From Alentia gelatinosa (lineage: Eukaryota; Annelida; Polychaeta; Phyllodocida; Polynoidae): a stretch of 64,000 bases of DNA. The stretch lies in contig OX465589.1 in the NCBI GenBank assembly GCA_950022655.1, forward strand, positions 32,217,970-32,281,969. Reading direction: 5' to 3'. This document shows positions 1 to 7,163 of this stretch, one piece after another. The notes beneath the pieces were generated by a model that made no database searches, was not told the origin of the DNA, and saw only the letters and a list, made by a program, of their open reading frames with translations. Each line of letters starts with the position of its first letter. Position 1 is the first letter of the stretch. The translations under genes and the position numbers were made by a program.

Positions 1-127
1 TAATGAGAGACAGACTGGGGCAGGGTTAGACAGAGTCAGGCAGGGTGAGACAGACTCGGGAAGGGTGAGACAATCTCGGGCAGGGTGATGAGAGACAGAC
101 TCAGGGAGGGTATGACAGACTCGGGCA
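1..127. repeat. Partial unit U0: end of its minisatellite
   Basis: These 127 bases match the last 127 bases of unit U1 (1760-1886), apart from cgggcagg rather than cgaacagg near the end. The window therefore opens inside the minisatellite of a preceding unit. Confidence 0.95.
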
Positions 128-496
128 GGCCTACTTAATTGGTCGCTAGTTTATGCAGCGACCTTGAAATTGACTGCAATTGTTACTGATAGATTGGCCA
201 TCAACCCCTGTCTGTGCTGAGCTCCTCACTCTCAGTCGGATAGATTGACGTGCCGTACCGTACGCAGAATTTAACTCACTGTCGCCCAAATTATCATAGC
301 CCAAGACATCTAAGGATGATACGTACCAAATGCGGATATTCACTTCCAGTTAGAATTCAGCCATGAGACTTTAACACCAGTTAGGGACACATATAACCTA
401 CGATCACCTAAAATATGAAGAAAATCGGCCAATTAGATCTAACGATATTCGTGTTTGAATCTGGTTGTAACAAATGCTGCTCTGGTGGCCAGTGTA
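128..496. repeat. 369-bp satellite monomer A (U1 copy)
   Basis: Runs from ggcctacttaattgg to ggccagtgta. It is followed directly by B, which has the same ends and length, so A and B form a tandem dimer. By eye they differ at roughly 25 positions (about 93% identity). A-type states: gtcggatag, ccgtaccgta, ctcactgtcgccc, ctaaggatgatac, cacttccagttag, ggccaattagatc. On the minus strand it carries a 65-codon open frame (146-343) that resembles no family I recognise. That frame is broken in U5, U15, U17, U22 and U37, so I do not call a gene. Confidence 0.95.
141..163. repeat. 7-bp perfect inverted repeat near the start of the 369-bp monomer
   Basis: GGTCGCT (141-147) and AGCGACC (157-163) are exact reverse complements around a 9-base loop, so either strand could form a hairpin. 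It occurs in both A and B of every unit inspected. The exceptions are single C-to-T changes that would turn a G-C pair into a G-T wobble: A of U2 and U19 (agcgact) and A of U29 (agcgatc). No function is known. Confidence 0.85.
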
Positions 497-503
497 GGCC
501 TAC
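494..503. repeat. 10-bp palindrome at the A/B junction
   Basis: GTAGGCCTAC is a perfect palindrome made where gtgta at the end of A meets ggcctac at the start of B. Where the minisatellite meets A the sequence is caggcctac, so only a shorter palindrome forms there. The motif marks the seam of the 369-bp duplication in each unit. Confidence 0.85.
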
Positions 504-865
504 TTAATTGGTCGCTAGTTTATGCAGCGACCTTGATATTGACTGCACTTGTTACTGATAGATTGGCCATCAACCCCTGTCTGTGCTGAGCTCCTCACTC
601 TCAGTCGAATAGATTGATGGGCCTTACCTTACGCAGAATTTAACTGACTGTCGTCCAAATTATCATAGCCCAAGACATCTGAGGATGATGCGTACCAAAT
701 GCGGAAATTCACTTCCCGTTGGAATATGGCCATGAAACTTTAACACCAGTTAGGGACACATATAACCTACGATCACCTAAAATATGAAGAAAATCGGCCG
801 CTTGGATCTAACGACATTCACGTTTGAATATGGTTGTATCAAATGCTGCTCTGGTGGCCAGTGTA
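497..865. repeat. 369-bp satellite monomer B (U1 copy)
   Basis: Diverged second copy of the 369-bp monomer. B-type states: gtcgaatag, gatgggccttacctta, ctgactgtcgtcc, ctgaggatgatgc, cacttcccgttgg, ggccgcttggatc. It ends with ggccagtgta and passes directly into the spacer (ctgacgctggg). In the minus-strand frame matching A there is a stop made by ccttacg. In 13 units the central segment of B carries A-type bases instead (see the tract at 2367-2388). Confidence 0.95.
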
Positions 866-918
866 CTGACGCTGGGTGACTATGATAAGAACTAACGTTT
901 TAATTGACAGGTCCTGCC

Positions 919-944
919 ACCTGGTGTATTATGTGAAACCAGGT
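919..944. repeat. 7-bp inverted repeat in the spacer
   Basis: ACCTGGT (919-925) and ACCAGGT (938-944) are perfect reverse complements separated by 12 bases. It lies about 50 bases upstream of the tRNA-like segment and occurs once per unit. It could form a small hairpin or be a dimeric binding site; neither is demonstrated. Confidence 0.75.
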
Positions 945-996
945 TCCTCACTACATTCATAACGCCCTTAACATGCCCTCTTCCTGTCAGACTCAG

Positions 997-1007
997 TGGT
1001 CTAGAGG
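997..1007 (+). promoter_or_regulatory. A-box-like element
   Basis: TGGTCTAGAGG fits TGGCNNAGTGG except at two positions. An overlapping register, AGACTCAGTGG at 989-999, scores equally (7 of 9). The one at 997 has the more tRNA-like distance to the B-box. In U7, U9, U24, U26 and U28 the base right after gaggta changes (gaggcagtg), just outside this box. Confidence 0.45.
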
Positions 1008-1037
1008 TAGTGTCAGCAAGGGAAACCTATGGTTGAG

Positions 1038-1048
1038 AGTTCAATCCC
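1038..1048 (+). promoter_or_regulatory. B-box-like element
   Basis: AGTTCAATCCC differs from GGTTCGANNCC at the first G and at the G after TTC. Five units (U7, U9, U24, U26, U28) have AATTCAATCCC, losing another consensus G and one T-stem pair. The element is therefore weaker there. Confidence 0.5.
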
Positions 1049-1065
1049 CTTCCATGCAGAGCGGG

Positions 1066-1073
1066 TTTTTTTT
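1066..1073 (+). terminator. T8 run, candidate Pol III terminator
   Basis: Eight T on the + strand after gcggg, 17 bases beyond the B-box. Four or more T on the non-template strand is the usual eukaryotic Pol III stop. In U4, U11, U16, U17, U21, U30 and U31 the run is nine T after gcgg. The total length is unchanged, so this is a G-to-T substitution rather than slippage. Confidence 0.5.
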
Positions 1074-1083
1074 CAAGAGTCAT

Positions 1084-1886
1084 GGGTGAGACAGTTAGGC
1101 TGGGTGAGACAGACTCAGGCAGAGTGAGACAGACTCAGGCAGGGTGAGACAGACTCGGGAAGGGTGAGTTGAGACAGACTCAGGCAGGGTGAGACAGACT
1201 CTGGCAGGATGATGAGAGACAGACTCAGGCAGGGTATAAAAGACACGGGCAGGGCGAGATAGGCTTGGGCAGGGTGATGAGAAACAGACTTGGACAATGT
1301 GAGACAGACATGGGCAGGATAATGTGAGACAAACTGGGGCAGGGTGAGACAGAGTCAGGCAGGGTGAGACAGACTCAGGAAGGGTGAGGTGAGACAGAGT
1401 CAGGCAGGGTGAGACAGACTTGGGCAGGGTGATGAGAGACAGACTCAGGCAGGGTATGACAGACTTGGGTAGAGCGACATAGACTTGAGCAGAGTGATGA
1501 GAGACAGACTGGGGCAGGGTGAGACAGACTCACACAGGATGAGACAGACTCAGACAGGGTGAGACAGACTCGGGCAGGGTTAGGTAATACAGACTCAGGC
1601 AGGGTGAAACAGACTCGGTCAGGGTGAAGGGAGACAGACAGAGGGAGGGTATAACAGACATGGGCAGTTTCAGGTTAGACAGACTAGGGTAGGTCGAGAC
1701 AGACTGGGGCAGGGTAAGTTGAGACAGACTGGGACAGGGTGAGAAAGACATGGGCAGGATAATGAGAGACAGACTGGGGCAGGGTTAGACAGAGTCAGGC
1801 AGGGTGAGACAGACTCGGGAAGGGTGAGACAATCTCGGGCAGGGTGATGAGAGACAGACTCAGGGAGGGTATGACAGACTCGAACA
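1084..1886. repeat. 803-bp minisatellite block (U1 copy)
   Basis: About 38 degenerate monomers, core GGGTGAGACAGACTCAGGCA (20 bp). Some are about 25 bp, with inserts such as gatga, gttga or aatga before gagacag. The + strand is rich in purine and in GGG runs. Monomers within the block differ at several positions, yet the same ordered variants recur in the blocks of other units. Expansion of single monomers has therefore not been active recently. A longer internal period is visible: a 28-bp stretch at 1210-1237 recurs at 1430-1457, 220 bp apart. Minus-strand open frames here read as Leu/Ser/Pro-rich repeats and are not genes. Confidence 0.95.
1235..1242 (+). promoter_or_regulatory. TATA-box-like octamer inside the minisatellite
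   Basis: TATAAAAG fits the TATA consensus and occurs once per unit at this point in the minisatellite, arising from a variant monomer (ggtataaaagac). U21 lacks it because its 220-bp deletion removes the segment. No other promoter element or gene lies downstream, so this may be chance. Confidence 0.2.
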
Positions 1887-3645
1887 GGCCTACTTAATTG
1901 GTCGCTAGTTTATGCAGCGACTTTGATATTGACTGCACTTGTTACTGATAGATTGGCCATCAACCCCTGTCTGTGCTGAGCTCCTCACTTTCAGTCGGAT
2001 AGATTGACGTGCCGTACCGTACGCAGAATTTAACTCACTGTCACCCAAATTATCATAGCCCAAGACATCTAAGGATGATACGTACCAAATGCGGATATTC
2101 ACTTCCAGTTAGAATTCAGCCATGAGACTTTAACACCAGTTAGGGACACATATAACCTACGATCACCTAAAATATGAAGAAAATCGGCCAATTAGATCTA
2201 ACGATATTCGTGTTTGAATCTGGTTGTATCAAATGCTGCTCTGGTGGCCAGTGTAGGCCTACTTAATTGGTCGCTAGTTTATGCAGCGACCTTGATATTG
2301 ACTGCACTTGTTACTGATAGATTGGCCATCAATCCCTGTCTGTGCTGAGCTCCTCACTCTCAGTCGGATAGATTGACGTGCCGTACCGTACGCAGAATTT
2401 AACTGACTGTCGTCCAAATTATCATAGCCCAAGACATCTGAGGATGATGCGTACCAAATGCGGAAATTCACTTCCCGTTGGAATATGGCCATGAAACTTT
2501 AACACCAGTTAGGGACACATATAACCTACGATCACCTAAAATATGAAGAAATTCGGCCGCTTGGATCTAACGACATTCACGTTTGAATATGGTTGTATCA
2601 AATGCTGCTCTGGTGGCCAGTGTACTGACGCTGGGTGACTATGATAAGAACTAACGTTTTAATTGACAGGTCCTGCCACCTGGTGTATTATGTGAAACCA
2701 GGTTCCTCACTACATTCATAACGCCCTTAACATGCCCTCTTCCTGTCAGACTCAGTGGTCTAGAGGTAGTGTCAGCAAGGGAAACCTATGGTTGAGAGTT
2801 CAATCCCCTTCCATGCAGAGCGGGTTTTTTTTCAAGAGTCATGGGTGAGACAGTTAGGCTGGGTGAGACAGACTCAGGCAGAGTGAGACAGACTCAGGCA
2901 GGGTGAGACAGACTCGGGAAGGGTGAGTTGAGACAGACTCAGGCAGGGTGAGACAGACTCTGGCAGGATGATGAGAGACAGACTCAGGCAGGGTATAAAA
3001 GACACGGGCAGGGCGAGATAGGCTTGGGCAGGGTGATGAGAAACAGACTTGGACAATGTGAGACAGACATGGGCAGGATAATGTGAGACAAACTGGGGCA
3101 GGGTGAGACAGAGTCAGGCAGGGTGAGACAGACTCAGGAAGGGTGAGGTGAGACAGAGTCAGGCAGGGTGAGACAGACTTGGGCAGGGTGATGAGAGACA
3201 GACTCAGGCAGGGTATGACAGACTTGGGTAGAGCGACATAGACTTGAGCAGAGTGATGAGAGACAGACTGGGGCAGGGTGAGACAGACTCACACAGGATG
3301 AGACAGACTCAGACAGGGTGAGACAGACTCGGGCAGGGTTAGGTAATACAGACTCAGGCAGGGTGAAACAGACTCGGTGAGGGTGAAGGGAGACAGACAG
3401 GGGGAGGGTATAACAGACATGGGCAGTTTCAGGTTAGACAGACTAGGGTAGGTCGAGACAGACTGGGGCAGGGTAAGTTGAGACAGACTGGGACAGGGTG
3501 AGAAAGACATGGGCAGGATAATGAGAGACAGACTGGGGCAGGGTTAGACAGAGTCAGGCAGGGTGAGACAGACTCGGGAAGGGTGAGACAATCTCGGGCA
3601 GGGTGATGAGAGACAGACTCAGGGAGGGTATGACAGACTCGGGCA
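1887..3645. repeat. Unit U2 (K-type, converted B)
   Basis: A has cactttcag and actgtcaccc (K-type) and the rare agcgacttt; it is preceded by cgaacagg. B (from 2256) carries the A-type centre and aatccctg, plus gaaattcgg. tRNA-like segment 2749-2832. The minisatellite (from 2843) has cggtgaggg and gacagggggagg. Closest copy is U19. Confidence 0.97.
2367..2388. other. Minimal A-to-B conversion tract in U2 monomer B
   Basis: Within B of U2, five diagnostic sites in 22 bases (gtcGga, gaCgTgcc, ccGtacc, ccGta) carry A-type states. The next sites on the right (ctgactgtcgtcc, ctgaggatgatgc) stay B-type. A short patch copied from an A monomer is the simplest explanation. The same patch is in B of U5, U12, U13, U16, U18, U19, U22, U30, U32, U33, U35 and U37. 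It removes a minus-strand stop and so leaves a 72-codon frame open there. Confidence 0.8.
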
Positions 3646-5404
3646 GGCCTACTTAATTGGTCGCTAGTTTATGCAGCGACCTTGAAATTGACTGCAATTG
3701 TTACTGATAGATTGGCCATCAACCCCTGTCTGTGCTGAGCTCCTCACTCTCAGTCGGATAGATTGACGTGCCGTACCGTACGCAGAATTTAACTCACTGT
3801 CGCCCAAATTATCATAGCCCAAGACATCTAAGGATGATACGTACCAAATGCGGATATTCACTTCCAGTTAGAATTCAGCCATGAGACTTTAACACCAGTT
3901 AGGGACACATATAACCTACGATCACCTAAAATATGAAGAAAATCGGCCAATTAGATCTAACGATATTCGTGTTTGAATCTGGTTGTAACAAATGCTGCTC
4001 TGGTGGCCAGTGTAGGCCTACTTAATTGGTCGCTAGTTTATGCAGCGACCTTGATATTGACTGCACTTGTTACTGATAGATTGGCCATCAACCCCTGTCT
4101 GTGCTGAGCTCCTCACTCTCAGTCGAATAGATTGATGGGCCTTACCTTACGCAGAATTTAACTGACTGTCGTCCAAATTATCATAGCCCAAGACATCTGA
4201 GGATGATGCGTACCAAATGCGGAAATTCACTTCCCGTTGGAATATGGCCATGAAACTTTAACACCAGTTAGGGACACATATAACCTACGATCACCTAAAA
4301 TATGAAGAAAATCGGCCGCTTGGATCTAACGACATTCACGTTTGAATATGGTTGTATCAAATGCTGCTCTGGTGGCCAGTGTACTGACGCTGGGTGACTA
4401 TGATAAGAACTAACGTTTTAATTGACAGGTCCTGCCACCTGGTGTATTATGTGAAACCAGGTTCCTCACTACATTCATAACGCCCTTAACATGCCCTCTT
4501 CCTGTCAGACTCAGTGGTCTAGAGGTAGTGTCAGCAAGGGAAACCTATGGTTGAGAGTTCAATCCCCTTCCATGCAGAGCGGGTTTTTTTTCAAGAGTCA
4601 TGGGTGAGACAGTTAGGCTGGGTGAGACAGACTCAGGCAGAGTGAGACAGACTCAGGCAGGGTGAGACAGACTCGGGAAGGGTGAGTTGAGACAGACTCA
4701 GGCAGGGTGAGACAGACTCTGGCAGGATGATGAGAGACAGACTCAGGCAGGGTATAAAAGACACGGGCAGGGCGAGATAGGCTTGGGCAGGGTGATGAGA
4801 AACAGACTTGGACAATGTGAGACAGACATGGGCAGGATAATGTGAGACAAACTGGGGCAGGGTGAGACAGAGTCAGGCAGGGTGAGACAGACTCAGGAAG
4901 GGTGAGGTGAGACAGAGTCAGGCAGGGTGAGACAGACTTGGGCAGGGTGATGAGAGACAGACTCAGGCAGGGTATGACAGACTTGGGTAGAGCGACATAG
5001 ACTTGAGCAGAGTGATGAGAGACAGACTGGGGCAGGGTGAGACAGACTCACACAGGATGAGACAGACTCAGACAGGGTGAGACAGACTCGGGCAGGGTTA
5101 GGTAATACAGACTCAGGCAGGGTGAAACAGACTCGGTCAGGGTGAAGGGAGACAGACAGAGGGAGGGTATAACAGACATGGGCAGTTTCAGGTTAGACAG
5201 ACTAGGGTAGGTCGAGACAGACTGGGGCAGGGTAAGTTGAGACAGACTGGGACAGGGTGAGAAAGACATGGGCAGGATAATGAGAGACAGACTGGGGCAG
5301 GGTTAGACAGAGTCAGGCAGGGTGAGACAGACTCGGGAAGGGTGAGACAATCTCGGGCAGGGTGATGAGAGACAGACTCAGGGAGGGTATGACAGACTCG
5401 GGCA
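3646..5404. repeat. Unit U3 (N-type)
   Basis: A has cttgaaattg, gcaattg and gtaacaaatg. B (from 4015) is unconverted, gaaaatcgg. tRNA-like segment 4508-4591 with T8. Minisatellite from 4602. Closest copy is U20. Confidence 0.97.
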
Positions 5405-7163
5405 GGCCTACTTAATTGGTCGCTAGTTTATGCAGCGACCTTGATATTGACTGCACTTGTTACTGATAGATTGGCCATCAACCCCTGTCTGTGCTGAGCT
5501 CCTCACTCTCAGTCGGATAGATTGACGTGCCGTACCGTACGCAGAATTTAACTCACTGTCGCCCAAATTATCATAGCCCAAGACATCTAAGGATGATACG
5601 TACCAAATGCGGATATTCACTTCCAGTTAGAATTCAGCCATGAGACTTTAACACCAGTTAGGGACACATATAACCTACAATCACCTAAAATATGAAGAAA
5701 ATCGGCCAATTAGATCTAACGATATTCGTGTTTGAATCTGGTTGTAACAAATGCTGCTCTGGTGGCCAGTGTAGGCCTACTTAATTGGTCGCTAGTTTAT
5801 GCAGCGACCTTGATATTGACTGCACTTGTTACTGATAGATTGGCCATCAACCCCTGTCTGTGCTGAGCTCCTCACTCTCAGTCGAATAGATTGATGGGCC
5901 TTACCTTACGCAGAATTTAACTGACTGTCGTCCAAATTATCATAGCCCAAGACATCTGAGGATGATGCGTACCAAATGCGGAAATTCACTTCCCGTTGGA
6001 ATATGGCCATGAAACTTTAACACCAGTTAGGGACACATATAACCTACGATCACCTAAAATATGAAGAAATTCGGCCGCTTGGATCTAACGACATTCACGT
6101 TTGAATATGGTTGTATCAAATGCTGCTCTGGTGGCCAGTGTACTGACGCTGGGTGACTATGATAAGAACTAACGTTTTAATTGACAGGTCCTGCCACCTG
6201 GTGTATTATGTGAAACCAGGTTCCTCACTACATTCATAACGCCCTTAACATGCCCTCTTCCTGTCAGACTCAGTGGTCTAGAGGTAGTGTCAGCAAGGGA
6301 AACCTATGGTTGAGAGTTCAATCCCCTTCCATGCAGAGCGGTTTTTTTTTCAAGAGTCATGGGTGAGACAGTTAGGCTGGGTGAGACAGACTCAGGCAGA
6401 GTGAGACAGACTCAGGCAGGGTGAGACAGACTCGGGAAGGGTGAGTTGAGACAGACTCAGGCAGGGTGAGACAGACTCTGGCAGGATGATGAGAGACAGA
6501 CTCAGGCAGGGTATAAAAGACACGGGCAGGGCGAGATAGGCTTGGGCAGGGTGATGAGAAACAGACTTGGACAATGTGAGACAGACATGGGCAGGATAAT
6601 GTGAGACAAACTGGGGCAGGGTGAGACAGAGTCAGGCAGGGTGAGACAGACTCAGGAAGGGTGAGGTGAGACAGAGTCAGGCAGGGTGAGACAGACTTGG
6701 GCAGGGTGATGAGAGACAGACTCAGGCAGGGTATGACAGACTTGGGTAGAGCGACATAGACTTGAGCAGAGTGATGAGAGACAGACTGGGGCAGGGTGAG
6801 ACAGACTCACACAGGATGAGACAGACTCAGACAGGGTGAGACAGACTCGGGCAGGGTTAGGTAATACAGACTCAGGCAGGGTGAAACAGACTCGGTCAGG
6901 GTGAAGGGAGACAGACAGAGGGAGGGTATAACAGACATGGGCAGTTTCAGGTTAGACAGACTAGGGTAGGTCGAGACAGACTGGGGCAGGGTAAGTTGAG
7001 ACAGACTGGGACAGGGTGAGAAAGACATGGGCAGGATAATGAGAGACAGACTGGGGCAGGGTTAGACAGAGTCAGGCAGGGTGAGACAGACTCGGGAAGG
7101 GTGAGACAATCTCGGGCAGGGTGATGAGAGACAGACTCAGGGAGGGTATGACAGACTCGGGCA
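5405..7163. repeat. Unit U4
   Basis: A has cctacaatcacc (shared only with U21) and gtaacaaatg. B (from 5774) is unconverted but has gaaattcgg. tRNA-like segment 6267-6350 has T9. Minisatellite from 6361 is full length, unlike its partner U21. Confidence 0.97.

Larger units (their letters stand above)
990..1073 (+). other. Degenerate tRNA-like segment (SINE-head type) with Pol III signals
   Basis: TGGTCTAGAGG (997-1007) matches 7 of 9 fixed positions of the A-box consensus TGGCNNAGTGG. AGTTCAATCCC (1038-1048) matches 7 of 9 fixed positions of the B-box GGTTCGANNCC. Their starts are 41 bases apart, close to tRNA spacing. A T-arm fits at 1035-1051: stem gagag/ccctt (four of five pairs with one wobble), loop TTCAATC. 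The segment gtgtc-agcaagg-gaaac could be an anticodon arm, but the loop lacks the U before the anticodon. The first and last seven bases do not pair as an acceptor stem. The wording around gtggtctag is closest to what I recall of tRNA-Glu D arms. I judge it a decayed tRNA or tRNA-derived retroposon head, not a working tRNA. Every complete unit has one. Confidence 0.55.
866..1083. repeat. Single-copy spacer of the unit, including the tRNA-like segment
   Basis: The only part of the unit that is neither the 369-bp dimer nor minisatellite. Its first 124 bases (866-989) hold an inverted repeat at 919-944 and nothing else I recognise. The tRNA-like segment follows at 990-1073, then caagagtcat leads into the minisatellite. 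No open frame of note on either strand. Confidence 0.9.
128..1886. repeat. Unit U1 (reference full unit, N-type A)
   Basis: First complete unit, 1,759 bp: A 128-496, B 497-865, spacer 866-1083, minisatellite 1084-1886. Its A monomer has the N-type markers cttgaaattg, gcaattg and gtaacaaatg. B is unconverted (gtcgaatag, ccttacctta). The tRNA-like segment (990-1073) has GGG before eight T. The unit ends in cgaacagg, the form that precedes K-type units. Confidence 0.97.

Noticed and set aside
146..343. 65-codon minus-strand open frame in monomer A (and 72-codon version in converted B monomers)
   Set aside because: No recognisable domain and no promoter. Its repetition only reflects repeat identity. 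It is broken by a 2-bp deletion (U5, U15, U22, U37) or a stop (U17) without loss of those units, and is closed in most B copies.
849..860. Bacterial Chi-like site (gctctggtggcc)
   Set aside because: Only a near match to GCTGGTGG, and the setting is not bacterial.
128..865. A and B as long terminal repeats or a DNA transposon
   Set aside because: They are adjacent with no internal region, no terminal inverted repeats, no target-site duplication and no enzyme-coding frame.
128..865. CENP-B box
   Set aside because: Scanning by eye for the spaced TTCG...A..CGGG pattern found no match in A, B or the minisatellite. A computed search could still find a degenerate one.
990..1073. Functional tRNA gene
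   Set aside because: No pairing acceptor stem, the loop lacks the U before the anticodon, and both boxes deviate from consensus. Kept only as a tRNA-like segment.
866..1083. 5S rRNA or small nuclear RNA gene in the spacer
   Set aside because: No recognisable 5S internal control region, Sm site or snRNA core; only the tRNA-like boxes are present.
1115..1297. Leu/Ser/Pro-rich minus-strand open frames in the minisatellite (also 1530-1751 and all equivalents)
   Set aside because: These are translations of the minisatellite complement. Stops are rare there because of base composition. They have no signal peptide, fold or family resemblance that is not explained by the repeat.
1573..1590. Telomeric repeat (gggttag and ttaggg strings)
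   Set aside because: Isolated single occurrences in the minisatellite and in monomers A/B (ccagttagggac), never in tandem.
1084..1886. CRISPR array
   Set aside because: The 20-25 bp monomers abut one another with no unique spacers, and there are no cas genes; the whole context is satellite DNA.
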